A stretch of DNA of 64,000 nucleotides, taken from assembly GCA_022843905.1 (NCBI GenBank), contig JALHMT010000016.1:1-64000 (forward strand). Reading direction: 5' to 3'. The DNA is from Rubrivivax sp. (GTDB lineage: Bacteria > Pseudomonadota > Gammaproteobacteria > Burkholderiales > Burkholderiaceae_C). A program made the position numbers and the translations under genes. Positions 48,517-57,245 of the stretch are shown piece by piece. The notes below the pieces were generated by a model that saw nothing but the letters and a program-made list of their open reading frames with translations, made no database searches and had not been told where the DNA came from. Position 1 is the stretch's first letter, and each line of letters opens with the position of its first letter.

Positions 48517-49662
48517 ATGGGACCACTACACGGTTACAGGATCATCGAGATGGCCGCCATCGGCCCGGCACCGCTGGCTGGCATGTTGCTGGCCGACATG
48601 GGCGCCGAGGTCATCCGCATCGACCGGCTCGGCGATGCCGATCTCGGCGTCAAGCGGGACCCCCGGTTCGACATCGCCACCCGGGGCAAACGATCGGTGG
48701 CGATCGACATCAAGTCCGCCGAGGGGCGCGACGCCGTGTTGCGGCTGGTGGGCTCGGCCGATGCGCTGATCGAAGGCTTTCGACCGGGAGTGATGGAGCG
48801 CTTGGGGCTGGGGCCCGCCGACTGCCACGCCGTGAACCCGGGGCTGGTGTTCGGGCGCATGACCGGCTGGGGCCAACAAGGTCCGTTGTCGCAGGCCGCC
48901 GCACACGACATGAACTACATCGCGCTGACCGGCGCGCTCGAGGCGATCGGGCCCGCCGACGCTGCGCCTGTGCCACCACTGAATCTCGTCGGCGACTTCG
49001 GCGGGGGCTCCATGTTCCTGGCGATGGGGGTCCTGGCGGCACTGCTGGAACGCACGCGCTCCGGCCTGGGGCAGGTGGTGGACGCGGCCATCGTCGATGG
49101 TGTCGCTGCGCTGATGGCCGGCATGCATGGCCAGTGGGCCGGCGGCACCTGGCAACGGCGGCGCGGCGACCACATCCTGGGCGGTGCCGCGCCATGGAAC
49201 AGCGTCTACCGCACGTCCGATGGTCTTCACGTCAGCATCTGCGCCATCGAGCAGCGATTCTTTGCCGAACTGCTGCGCCGCCTGGATATCGACCCGACGA
49301 CGCTGCCCGACCGGATGGACCGGGCGCACTGGCCGGACCTGCGCGCCCGCTTCGAAGCGATCTTCGCCCAGCGCACGCGCGACGAGTGGTGCGCCACGCT
49401 CGAGGGCAGCGATGCCTGCTTCGCGCCGGTGCTGCACCTGTCAGAAGCGCCGCTGCACCCGCACGCTCTGGCGCGCGACGCTTTCGTCGAGGTCCACGGC
49501 ATCCGCCAACCCGCGCCCGCACCGCGCTTCGACCGGACCGGCAGCCAGGTGCAAGGACCGACCATCCAGCGCCGGGGGGAACATACCGACTCTGTGCTGA
49601 GGGACTGGGGCTTCGGGGAAGACCAGATCCGTGTGCTGCGCGCCTCTGGCGTCACGGCCTGA
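48517..49662 (+). CDS. Alpha-methylacyl-CoA racemase (AMACR type)
   Basis: A 381-residue family III CoA-transferase-fold protein that matches racemases rather than transferases. The racemase catalytic residues are present: H130 (AAAHDMNYIALTGAL), D160 (LVGDFGGGSM) and E245 (ICAIEQRFFA). AMACR epimerises 2-methyl-branched acyl-CoAs such as steroid or isoprenoid side chains so that S-specific dehydrogenases can act. Start ATG at 48517 with GAGGAA upstream gives the usual MGPLHGYRIIEMA. It supports a methyl-branched substrate for the island. Confidence 0.85.
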   Translation: MGPLHGYRIIEMAAIGPAPLAGMLLADMGAEVIRIDRLGDADLGVKRDPRFDIATRGKRSVAIDIKSAEGRDAVLRLVGSADALIEGFRPGVMERLGLGPADCHAVNPGLVFGRMTGWGQQGPLSQAAAHDMNYIALTGALEAIGPADAAPVPPLNLVGDFGGGSMFLAMGVLAALLERTRSGLGQVVDAAIVDGVAALMAGMHGQWAGGTWQRRRGDHILGGAAPWNSVYRTSDGLHVSICAIEQRFFAELLRRLDIDPTTLPDRMDRAHWPDLRARFEAIFAQRTRDEWCATLEGSDACFAPVLHLSEAPLHPHALARDAFVEVHGIRQPAPAPRFDRTGSQVQGPTIQRRGEHTDSVLRDWGFGEDQIRVLRASGVTA

Positions 49663-49730
49663 CAGCCTTCACCTCAATCGACGGGGCGGTGCCCTCGTCC
49701 CATCCAAACACTCTCTGGAGGAATGCGCTC

Positions 49731-50501
49731 ATGGCAGACCTGCTCGTCGAACGGCCCGCGCCGCGGGTGGCGCTGGTGCGGCTGAATCGCCCGAACAAGC
49801 GCAACGCGTTGAGCGTCGACCTGCGCACCGAGCTGCTGGCGACCCTGCAGACCTTGGCCGCCGAGGCGGAGGTGAGGGCGCTGGTTCTGGCCGGCGGAGA
49901 GAAGGTGTTCGCGGCGGGCGCCGATCTGGCGGAAATCGAGACTGCCGGCGCAGTCGACATGGTGTTGCGGGCAACGCATGCGCTCTGGGCCGCCTTCAGC
50001 CGCCTGGGCAAGCCGATGATCGCTTCGGTGCGCGGCGCCGCGCTTGGCGGGGGGCTGGAACTGGCCCTGCGTGCCGACCTCATCGTTGCCGGCGAAGGGT
50101 CGCGCTACGGTTTTCCAGAGATCAAGGTGGGCTTGATGCCAGGCGGTGGCGGCACGCAGCGTCTGGTGCGGCTGGTCGGCCGCCAGCGCGCCCTCGGCCT
50201 GCTGCTGACCGGGGACGCCATCGATGCTGCCGAAGCACACCGGCTGGGCCTTGTCCACCAGGTGGTGCCCGACGACCGCACCGACGCTGAGGCCATCGCC
50301 CTGGCCTTACGCATTGCGGCGATGCCGCCACTGGCGGTCCAGCAGATCCGTGAAGTGGTCGCACTGGGCGAAGACGCTCCGTGGGACACGGCCTTGATGT
50401 TGGAGCACAAGGCGCTCCAGCTGCTTTGCGCCAGTGACGACAAGCGCGAAGGCATACGCGCGTTCCTGGAGAAGCGACCTCCAGTCTTCACCGGCCGCTG
50501 A
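49731..50501 (+). CDS. Enoyl-CoA hydratase
   Basis: A 256-residue crotonase that retains both catalytic glutamates of true hydratases: E110 (GGGLELALRAD) and E130 (GFPEIKVGLMPGGGG), plus the oxyanion-hole AAGADLAEI. It should hydrate trans-2-enoyl-CoA to the S-3-hydroxyacyl-CoA in beta-oxidation. GGAGGAA lies upstream of the ATG. It sits between the racemase and a beta-hydroxyacid dehydrogenase-like gene, in order of a beta-oxidation round. Confidence 0.9.
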   Translation: MADLLVERPAPRVALVRLNRPNKRNALSVDLRTELLATLQTLAAEAEVRALVLAGGEKVFAAGADLAEIETAGAVDMVLRATHALWAAFSRLGKPMIASVRGAALGGGLELALRADLIVAGEGSRYGFPEIKVGLMPGGGGTQRLVRLVGRQRALGLLLTGDAIDAAEAHRLGLVHQVVPDDRTDAEAIALALRIAAMPPLAVQQIREVVALGEDAPWDTALMLEHKALQLLCASDDKREGIRAFLEKRPPVFTGR

Positions 50502-50532
50502 GGCTAGGACAGGCTGGCCTGGAAGGATGACC

Positions 50533-51453
50533 ATGGCGATGCGGCGGGTAGGCTTCGTGGGGCTGGGCGCCATCGGCGAACCGATGGCCAGTCGAGTGCT
50601 GGAGGCGGGGTTCGAACTCCACGTATGGAATCGTGACGCCGCCAAGACCCACTCGCTGGTGCGCAACGGCGCAAAGGCGGCCGCCACGCCCGCTGCCCTG
50701 GCCGCAAGGGTCGACATGGTGATGACTTGCGTCACCGATGGCGACGCGCTCGAACAGGTGCTGCTGGGTGCCACCGGCCTGCTCGAAGGGGCGGGCCCGG
50801 GACTGCTGGTCGCCGACCTGTCGACCATTCATCCCGACCAGGCTCGGCGCCTCGCCGCGCAGGTCGAGCACGCGGGTGCGCGCTGGCTCGACGTGCCGGT
50901 CAGCGGGGGAGTGCCTGGTGCACGAGCGGGCACGCTGTCGGTCTTCGCTGGCGGCGAAGCGACCGACGTCGACGCCGCGCGGCCGGTTCTGGCCGCCTTC
51001 GCGCAGCGGGTGACGCACCTGGGTGGCCCGGGAGCCGGACAGACGGCCAAGATCTGCAACCAGATGGTCAGCTTCGCCACCTGCGCAGCACTGGGCGAGG
51101 CCCTGCTGCTGGCGGCCCGACTCGGCCTGGACGTGGCCAGGCTGCCCGACGCCATGCAAGGCGGGCTCGCCGATTCCGCGGTGTTGCGCGCCTACGCGCC
51201 CGACATGCTGGCGGGTGTCTTCCGCGGCAACAGTCTCGTCGCATTGAAGGACCTCGAGATCGCCCAGGACCTGGCCAGGTCCAGCGGGACCGGCACACCG
51301 ATGGGCACCCTGCTGACTTCGCTGCACCGGAGGGTGGTCGCTGGCGGGCACACCCGGCTCGGCATGGCCGGGCCGCTGCGGCTGCACACCGACGAAGCGC
51401 TCATGGACTTGGCCGAGCGCCGGCGTGCTGAAGCGGCTGGAACGCGCCGCTGA
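50533..51453 (+). CDS. 3-hydroxyisobutyrate dehydrogenase-family oxidoreductase
   Basis: A 306-residue beta-hydroxyacid dehydrogenase. The N-terminal NAD site is VGFVGLGAIGEPMASRVLEAG, the substrate loop DVPVSGGVPGARAGTLSVFAGG, and the catalytic lysine K173 (GAGQTAKICNQM). Members oxidise 3-hydroxyisobutyrate, tartronate semialdehyde or related acids. I chose the ATG at 50533 because GGAAGG lies 6 bases before it; the ATG at 50527 is too close. It ends the plus-strand run begun by the receptor at 45407. Confidence 0.85.
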   Translation: MAMRRVGFVGLGAIGEPMASRVLEAGFELHVWNRDAAKTHSLVRNGAKAAATPAALAARVDMVMTCVTDGDALEQVLLGATGLLEGAGPGLLVADLSTIHPDQARRLAAQVEHAGARWLDVPVSGGVPGARAGTLSVFAGGEATDVDAARPVLAAFAQRVTHLGGPGAGQTAKICNQMVSFATCAALGEALLLAARLGLDVARLPDAMQGGLADSAVLRAYAPDMLAGVFRGNSLVALKDLEIAQDLARSSGTGTPMGTLLTSLHRRVVAGGHTRLGMAGPLRLHTDEALMDLAERRRAEAAGTRR

Positions 51454-51646
51454 GGTCTGCCGCGCCTACAGCTTGACGCGCCTCGCATCGAGCAGCCTGC
51501 GCGTCTTGCCCGGTTGCTCGGACACGAAGGCCGAGAGCTTTGCCAGCGGCCAGCCCACGGACTCGAGACCCAGCTCAGCATCTTGGCCTGCACGTCCGGC
51601 AACGAGCCGCATCATGGCGTCGTGCCCGCCGCCCGGCGTGTGGTGT

Positions 51647-52798
51647 TCAGTGTGTGTCCGCGATCCGTTCCAGCTCGGCCAAGCGGCGTGCCTGCGTGTC
51701 GACGTCTCCGAAGAGTTGGTCCAGCACATGCACGCGCCGCAGCAGGTGTCCGACCGCGTACTCCTCGGTCATGCCGATGCCGCCGTGACACTGCACTGCG
51801 TTGATGCACACCGCACGTGCGTGGCGGCCGACGATGAGCTTGGCTCGAAGACTGTCAAAGACGGCTTCGTCGTGCTCAGCTGCGTCGGCGGCGACCGCTG
51901 CTGCCATGGCCATGCTGCGCGCCGTTTCCAGACTCACCAGCATCTCGGCCGCCTTGTGCCGCAGGGCCTGGTTCTCGCCGATCAAGCGGCCGAACTGCTT
52001 GCGGACATTGAGGTACCCGGTCGCGAGGTCGAAAGCTGCCTCTGCGGCCCCCGTCATGTCGGCACAAGCCCACGCGATGCCGGCGGCCCGCGTCGCTGCC
52101 AGGGCCGCCACCTGCGCAGGGGTGTCATGCGGGTCACCCAGCGGCGTGGCCGGCGTGGCGTCGAAGACCACCTCGGCTGCCGGAGTTTCGTCGACCAGCC
52201 GGTGCGCGCGCACGCCCAGCCCCGCGGCACCTGCGTCGACGACGAACATCGCCACACCGGCCGGGTCGTCGGCCTCGCCAGCCACGCGTGCGGTGACGAT
52301 GAACGCGCCGGCGCTGTCGCCCTGAAGCACGTTGCGCTTGCTGCCGCGCAGCACCCAGCCGTTACCTTGGCGGTCGGCGCGCGTCTGTACCCAGCAGTCG
52401 GCGTGTTGCGCCCCGGCTTCATCGTCGGCCCAGGCGGCGCTGAGGTCGCCGCATGCCAGCTGCGGCAGCAGGCGGACGGCAATCGGCGCGTCGGGGGCTT
52501 GCGCCAGCGCCGTGGTGGCCAGCACCGCAGAGCCCAGCATCGGCTCCGGCAGCAGCGCGGCCCCCGCGGCCATGGCGACGTGCAGGAGGTCTTCCATCCG
52601 CCCGGCCAGTCCGCCGTGCTGTTCGGGCACGCGCAGGGCGGTGAGTCCCAGCCCGGCCAGACGACCGAACAGTTCTGCGCTGCGGCCGGCCGGCGTTGCG
52701 GCGATGGCGCGCCGGTGCTCGAAGCTGCAGTGGTCGGCCAGCAGGCGCTTCACGCTGTCGTGCACCTGGCGTTGGTCTTCGCTCGGTTCGAAGTTCAT
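51647..52798 (-). CDS. Acyl-CoA dehydrogenase, small-subunit type
   Basis: A 383-residue acyl-CoA dehydrogenase-fold protein of the non-catalytic or beta-subunit type (MNFEPSEDQRQVHDSVKRLL, NVRKQFGRLIGENQALRHKA, QCHGGIGMTEEYAVGHLLRR). It is the second gene of a two-gene unit with the dehydrogenase at 52830, 31 bases apart, matching the alpha2beta2 arrangement of steroid-type dehydrogenases. A 193-base stretch downstream (51454-51646) holds no clear gene, only a possible degraded ORF tail. Confidence 0.85.
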   Translation of the reverse strand: MNFEPSEDQRQVHDSVKRLLADHCSFEHRRAIAATPAGRSAELFGRLAGLGLTALRVPEQHGGLAGRMEDLLHVAMAAGAALLPEPMLGSAVLATTALAQAPDAPIAVRLLPQLACGDLSAAWADDEAGAQHADCWVQTRADRQGNGWVLRGSKRNVLQGDSAGAFIVTARVAGEADDPAGVAMFVVDAGAAGLGVRAHRLVDETPAAEVVFDATPATPLGDPHDTPAQVAALAATRAAGIAWACADMTGAAEAAFDLATGYLNVRKQFGRLIGENQALRHKAAEMLVSLETARSMAMAAAVAADAAEHDEAVFDSLRAKLIVGRHARAVCINAVQCHGGIGMTEEYAVGHLLRRVHVLDQLFGDVDTQARRLAELERIADTH

Positions 52799-52829
52799 GT
52801 CGGGAGTCCGTCGGTGGGTGGTGCAGGCG

Positions 52830-53993
52830 TCAGCCCACGATGGCTTTGGCCAGGATGTCCTTCTGCACCTCCGTCGTGCCGCCGTAGATGCTGGCGGCCC
52901 GCGAGTAGAAGTAGCGGGGGGTGAGCGGCCCATGCACCGGCGTCTCGTCGGGCGCCTGCTTCTCGAGACCGGCCGGACCGTCCAGACGCGCCAGCAGTGC
53001 GGCGATGCCTTGCTGCAGTTCGGTGCCCTTGAGCTTGAGCACCGAAGCGAAGGCTGGCAGGCGGAGCCGCTCGCTGTCGGTCAGCAGGAAGCGGTAGTTG
53101 GTGAGCTCCAGCGCCCGGATCTCGGCCTCGAGGGAGGCGAACTCGGCACGCAGCGCGGGGTCGTCACTGAGCCGCCGACGGCCTTCGTGGATGCGATCGG
53201 CCAACTCCCGCGCATAGTTCAGCCGCTCGCGGCACAAGCCCACGTTGGCAATGCCGGTGCGTTCATTGCCCAGCAGGTACTTGGCGCAATCCCAGCCGCG
53301 ATTCTCTTCACCCACGAGGTTGCCCACCGGAACCCGAACGTCGTCGAAGAAGACCTCGTTGAGATGGTGCGATCCGTCGATCGAGACGATCGGCCGCACC
53401 GTGATGCCCGGCGTGCGCAGGTCGATCAACAGGAAGGAGATGCCCTCCTGCTTGCGTGCCTGGCCGTCCGTCCGCACCAGGGCGAACACCCAGTCGGCCA
53501 CGTGTGCCGTGGTGGTCCAGATCTTCTGCCCGTTCACGACGTAGTGGTCACCCTCGCGTCGCGCCGATGTGCGCAGCGACGCCAGATCGGAACCCGAGCC
53601 GGGTTCGGAGAAGCCCTGGCAGAACCAGAGGTCCAGCCGCGCGAGCCGGGGCAGGAACCAGTCCCGCTGCGCGTCGGTGCCGTACTTCAGCAATACCGGT
53701 CCCAGCATGCCGATGTTGAAGACTTGCGGCAGCGGCGCCGGCGCACGGTAGGTCTCGTCCAGGAGAATGAGCCGCTCCATCTGCCCCAGCTCTGCGCCTC
53801 CGTATCGCCGTGGCCAGTGCGGGGCGGCCCAGCCGCGCTCGTGCAGGATGCGCTGCCAGCGCACGGTGTCGTCCTTGCGCGGTGGATGGCCGGCCCGAAG
53901 GCGCTGGCGGATGTCCGCGGGGAGGCGGTCCTTGATGAACGAACGGACGTCGTCGCGGAAGGTTCGCTGGGAGGGGTTCAGATCGAAGTCCAT
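52830..53993 (-). CDS. Acyl-CoA dehydrogenase, large-subunit type
   Basis: A 387-residue acyl-CoA dehydrogenase with GFSEPGSGSDLASLRTSA, VNGQKIWTTTAHVADW and the C-terminal YSRAASIYGGTTEVQKDILAK. The start MDFDLNPSQRTFRDDVRS at 53993 is preferred; longer frames translate the operator. With the small-subunit gene behind it, it probably forms a heteromeric enzyme for a cyclic or branched acyl-CoA. It is transcribed away from the IpdBA-like genes from an intergenic region carrying two operators. Confidence 0.87.
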   Translation of the reverse strand: MDFDLNPSQRTFRDDVRSFIKDRLPADIRQRLRAGHPPRKDDTVRWQRILHERGWAAPHWPRRYGGAELGQMERLILLDETYRAPAPLPQVFNIGMLGPVLLKYGTDAQRDWFLPRLARLDLWFCQGFSEPGSGSDLASLRTSARREGDHYVVNGQKIWTTTAHVADWVFALVRTDGQARKQEGISFLLIDLRTPGITVRPIVSIDGSHHLNEVFFDDVRVPVGNLVGEENRGWDCAKYLLGNERTGIANVGLCRERLNYARELADRIHEGRRRLSDDPALRAEFASLEAEIRALELTNYRFLLTDSERLRLPAFASVLKLKGTELQQGIAALLARLDGPAGLEKQAPDETPVHGPLTPRYFYSRAASIYGGTTEVQKDILAKAIVG

Positions 53994-54038
53994 GGCGATC
54001 GCTTGCAGGCTCGAGGGTGTTGGGTCACGTGATGTCAA

Positions 54039-54079
54039 CGGTTGAACCAATGATATTCTCTATGTGCCCAAGTCGGCAA
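54039..54079 (-). promoter_or_regulatory. Promoter and operator, site 7
   Basis: Minus-strand promoter for the dehydrogenase pair: TTGCCG at 54079-54074, 18 bases, TATCAT at 54055-54050, with the operator (CGGTTGAACCA in plus reading, 54039-54049) directly abutting the -10. Confidence 0.68.
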
Positions 54080-54095
54080 CGACAGGGAGCGTCGA

Positions 54096-54143
54096 TTGAC
54101 AGTCCCGTGTCTCACCGTTAGCATCAAAACAATGGTTCAACCA
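54096..54143 (+). promoter_or_regulatory. Promoter and operator, site 8
   Basis: Plus-strand promoter for the IpdBA-like genes: consensus TTGACA at 54096-54101, 17 bases, TAGCAT at 54119-54124, and the operator TGGTTCAACCA at 54133-54143 at the expected start. It lies 84 bases from site 7, so one regulator could hold both divergent promoters. Confidence 0.72.
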
Positions 54144-54163
54144 AACATTGGAAGCCTGAGCTC

Positions 54164-54958
54164 ATGACCGATATTGACGCGCCCGGCCTGGGCGAGACGT
54201 TGGCCGTGCTGCTGGCGCGGGATCTGGCCGATGGCGAGAAGGCCATCATCGGCACCAATTCCGATATCCAACTGGCGGCGTGCAACCTCGCGCGTCTGAT
54301 CCAGGCGCCGCGCCTGTGGTGGATCTCGGGCCCTGGCGGGATGGTGAACCCGACGCGGGACCACCTGATCTCCACAGCCGACTTCGAGAACATCGAGTCG
54401 TCCGAGGCGTGGATGGACCTGCCGAACATGATCGATTTCATCGACTGGAAGATCCATTTCTTCGACTTTGCGATCCTGTCGGCGCTGCAGGTCGATCGCT
54501 TCGGCAACATCAACACCGTCGTCGTCGGCGATCAGGCCAGGCCCAAGGTCCGCGGCCCCGGCACGGTGGGCATCAGCGCCCTGTGCGGGCTCGCCCGGCG
54601 CTTCTACGTCGTGCTGACGCGGCACGACCGCAGTGCCTTCCGTCCGCGCGTCGACTTCATCTGCGGGGCCGGCCACATGGAGGGTGGAGACTCGCGAGAG
54701 CGGGCAGGTCTGCCACCTGGGGGCCCGAAGCTGGTGCTGTCGCCGCTGGGCGTGTTCGACTTCGAACCGCTGAGCAAGCAGATGCGGGTGCGCTCGCTGA
54801 GTCCGGGGGTCACGCTCGAGCAGGTGCGCGACGCGACGGCTTTCGACCTCGTCGTCGACGGCTCGCCGACGGTGACGCCAGCCCCGCAGCCGAGCGAACT
54901 GGCGCTGTTGCGCAGCCGCGTCGACACGCGCCGGACCTTGCAGCGCAAGTTCCCCTGA
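54164..54958 (+). CDS. IpdB-like family I CoA-transferase-fold subunit
   Basis: A 264-residue protein of the glutaconate CoA-transferase beta / IpdB group (LAARLIQ-type region ACNLARLIQAPRLWW, ISGPGGMVNPTRDH, SALQVDRFGNINTVVV, GPGGMV and late LSPLGVFDFE). IpdAB of actinobacteria does not transfer CoA but hydrolyses a cyclic beta-keto ring in the last steroid ring. Length is close to IpdB. The beta-type subunit is encoded first here, the reverse of the usual order. Function in ring opening is inferred from the family and neighbours. Confidence 0.78.
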   Translation: MTDIDAPGLGETLAVLLARDLADGEKAIIGTNSDIQLAACNLARLIQAPRLWWISGPGGMVNPTRDHLISTADFENIESSEAWMDLPNMIDFIDWKIHFFDFAILSALQVDRFGNINTVVVGDQARPKVRGPGTVGISALCGLARRFYVVLTRHDRSAFRPRVDFICGAGHMEGGDSRERAGLPPGGPKLVLSPLGVFDFEPLSKQMRVRSLSPGVTLEQVRDATAFDLVVDGSPTVTPAPQPSELALLRSRVDTRRTLQRKFP

Positions 54959-54978
54959 ACGCCTCACGCGAGCACACC

Positions 54979-55866
54979 ATGAGCCACAGCAAACTCGTCT
55001 CTCTCGAAGAAGCGGTCAAGGACATTCCGGACGGTGCCAAGGTCGGCCTCGGCGGCTGGATCTTCAACTCGCAGCCGATGGCGCTGGTGCGGGCGCTGAT
55101 CCGCAAGGGAGCCAGAGACCTCGACCTGATTCCCGTTCCCAGCTCGATCGCGCCCGACATGCTGATCGGCGCCGGATGCGTGCGCAGCACGGTCTGCGTC
55201 TTCATCAGCTTCGAGCAGTTCGGGCTGGCGCCGCACTTCCGCAGGCATGCCGAGTCCGGCGCTGTGAAGGTGCATGACCTCGACGGGCCCGGCATGGCGG
55301 GCGGCCTTCGGGCAGCCATCTGCGATCTGCCGTGGATGCCGATCCCGGACCTTGGTACCGACCTGCCGCGTCACGCGCCGGACTTCTACCGGCCGCTGCC
55401 GCAGGCGCCGGGAGAGCGCAAGATGCTCGCCGCCGTCGCTGTACGGCCCGATGTGTGCCTGCTGCACGCCCAGCAGGCCGACGAGTACGGCAACGTGCAG
55501 CACCTGGGGCCGCCCTTCTTCGATGTCATGCTGGCGCAGGCCTCCAGGCGTGTGATCGTCTCGGTGGACCGCATCGTGTCTTCCGACACCATCCGCCGGA
55601 ACAACCACCTGACCAAGCTCCCGGCCGCGATGGTCGACGCCGTCGTCGAGGCGCCCTGGGGCGCCCACCCGACCGCATCCCCCACTGCCTACCGCACCGA
55701 CGAGGCGCACCTGGCCGAGTACGTCAAGGCCAGTGCCAAGCCCGAACGCTGGGCCGAGTACCTGCAGAAGTACGTGTTGGGCGCGGCCACGCACGATGCC
55801 TACCTCGATGGGGTCGGAGGCTCGCGCTGGGCGAAACTCGCAGTCTCGGAGTCGACACTGGTCTGA
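54979..55866 (+). CDS. IpdA-like family I CoA-transferase-fold subunit
   Basis: A 295-residue protein of the glutaconate CoA-transferase alpha / IpdA group, 20 bases after its partner. Seen are VSLEEAVKDIPDGAKVGLGG, PVPSSIAPDMLIGAG, FISFEQFGLAPHFRR (E79 may be the catalytic acid by analogy) and QQADEYGNVQHLGPPFFDVM. Together with the preceding gene it should form a heterodimeric hydrolase or CoA-transferase acting on a cyclic or dicarboxylic CoA ester. Lengths match the Mycobacterium IpdA/IpdB pair better than glutaconate CoA-transferase. Confidence 0.78.
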   Translation: MSHSKLVSLEEAVKDIPDGAKVGLGGWIFNSQPMALVRALIRKGARDLDLIPVPSSIAPDMLIGAGCVRSTVCVFISFEQFGLAPHFRRHAESGAVKVHDLDGPGMAGGLRAAICDLPWMPIPDLGTDLPRHAPDFYRPLPQAPGERKMLAAVAVRPDVCLLHAQQADEYGNVQHLGPPFFDVMLAQASRRVIVSVDRIVSSDTIRRNNHLTKLPAAMVDAVVEAPWGAHPTASPTAYRTDEAHLAEYVKASAKPERWAEYLQKYVLGAATHDAYLDGVGGSRWAKLAVSESTLV

Positions 55867-56004
55867 CATGGGCGGCCCCGCGCATCGCCCCGCTTATGGC
55901 GGTGCGCAGCGGTGCTTCAGCGAGCAACCGGCAGATGTGCAGCTCGAAGCCGGCGTTGCACTAGCAGGAGCTGGCGCGCCTGAATCGCCCGTCGCAGCTG
56001 AAGC

Positions 56005-56829
56005 TCATGCGGCGGGGTCTTCGCCGGTCGGCGCCTTCGGAAAGCCGGTGTACGGCGGCGGCCATTTGGCCAGCATGGCCTCGATGGCCGTGCGAGGTTC
56101 GGGTGCGGAGAAGGCTGCGGCCACGCTGGCGGCTTCGAGCGTGAACATGGTCGACAGGTCGCTGTCCAGCGAGGTGTTCATCGCCGCCTTCGTCATGGCC
56201 ATTGCGGCCGGTGCCGTCGTGGCCAGGCTGGCAGCGATCGCCGCAGCGCGCGCTTCCAGCCGCGCGCCATCGTGCACTTCCATCACCAGGCCGAGCGACT
56301 TCGCCTCGTCGGCGTCGATCTCCCGTGTCGAGAAGATCAGTTCCTTGGCGCGTTGCAGACCCACCATGCGCGGCAGCAGGTACATCGGTGCCATGTCGGG
56401 CACCAGCCCCAGCCGCAGGTAGGACATCGCGAAACGTGCCTGGTGCGAGGCCAGCACGATGTCGGCCGTCAGTGCCAGCGAGAATCCTGCACCGAAGGCC
56501 GGGCCGTCGACGACGGCGATCAGCGGCCGGGTCAGGTGCATCAGGTCGTGGATCAGCCGCTGGCCGGTGACCAGCCGCTGCTGCCAATAGGAGGCACCCG
56601 CGTCGAGCTGGTCGTGCAGCATGGGCAGGTTGCCGCCGGCGCAAAAGGCGCCCGGGCTGCCGGTCAGCACCAGGACGCGCACGGCGGGGTCCTCGCGCAC
56701 CTGCTCCAGCACCTTCATCAGGTCGGCACGCAGCTCTGCATCGAAGGGATTGCGCTTCTCTGGGCGGGACAGGCGGATCCATCCGACGCTGTCCTTCACC
56801 TCGAAGCCGAGGGTGGCATGGCCTGCCAT
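56005..56829 (-). CDS. Crotonase-family protein lacking hydratase glutamates
   Basis: A 274-residue crotonase. The two hydratase glutamates are absent (GAGFSLALTAD in place of GGxxE; FAMSYLRLGL in place of the PEI motif), while D145 in LGLVPDMAPMYLLPR matches the aspartate used by PaaG-type enoyl-CoA isomerases. Isomerisation of a double bond or ring, or C-C bond hydrolysis, is more likely than hydration. Start ATG at 56829, two bases after the DUF35 gene, third in the operon thiolase-like - DUF35 - crotonase. Confidence 0.8.
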   Translation of the reverse strand: MAGHATLGFEVKDSVGWIRLSRPEKRNPFDAELRADLMKVLEQVREDPAVRVLVLTGSPGAFCAGGNLPMLHDQLDAGASYWQQRLVTGQRLIHDLMHLTRPLIAVVDGPAFGAGFSLALTADIVLASHQARFAMSYLRLGLVPDMAPMYLLPRMVGLQRAKELIFSTREIDADEAKSLGLVMEVHDGARLEARAAAIAASLATTAPAAMAMTKAAMNTSLDSDLSTMFTLEAASVAAAFSAPEPRTAIEAMLAKWPPPYTGFPKAPTGEDPAA

Positions 56830-56831
56830 GT

Positions 56832-57236
56832 TCAGCGGTCCGCGGGCGTGAACATCGGCACCATCTCGCCGCCCTCGGCAGGTTTGAAGCACACCTTGAC
56901 ACGCTGGCCGATGTGCAGCGTGTCGAGGTCGCAATCCACGAGGTTGCTCATCATCGTGACGCCCTCGTCGAGCGTGACGTAGGCCAGCGCATAGGCGATC
57001 GGCCCGGCGCGGCGCGTGACCGACAGGCTGTAGATGGTGCCGGTGCCCTTGGCATCGACCCACTCGGTGTCGCCGCTGCAGAACGGGCACACCGGTCGCG
57101 GGTACCAGTGCGGCCTGGCGCACGCCGTGCAGCGGCGCAGCTTCAGCACGCCGTCGCGCGTTCCGGCCCAGTAAGGAGCGGTGGCGGCGTCGGTGATGAC
57201 GGTGCCGAGGGGGCGATCCTGGTAGGGAGTGCTCAT
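56832..57236 (-). CDS. DUF35 Zn-ribbon/OB-fold protein, copy 2
   Basis: A 134-residue DUF35 protein with zinc-ribbon cysteines C36, C39, C50, C53 (RRCTACARPHWYPRPVCPFC) and an OB fold (GTGTIYSLSVTRRAG, IAYALAYVTLDEGV). It follows the thiolase-like gene after 9 bases and is its probable aldolase or thiolase partner. Shorter than copy 1 by about 20 residues at the N-terminus. Confidence 0.87.
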   Translation of the reverse strand: MSTPYQDRPLGTVITDAATAPYWAGTRDGVLKLRRCTACARPHWYPRPVCPFCSGDTEWVDAKGTGTIYSLSVTRRAGPIAYALAYVTLDEGVTMMSNLVDCDLDTLHIGQRVKVCFKPAEGGEMVPMFTPADR

Positions 57237-57245
57237 GACGGGGCC

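Noticed and set aside
54164..55866. Glutaconate or 3-oxoacid CoA-transferase as the firm call
   Set aside because: Subunit lengths and motifs agree better with IpdAB-type hydrolases, but the sequence alone does not settle it, so the call is left as IpdAB-like.
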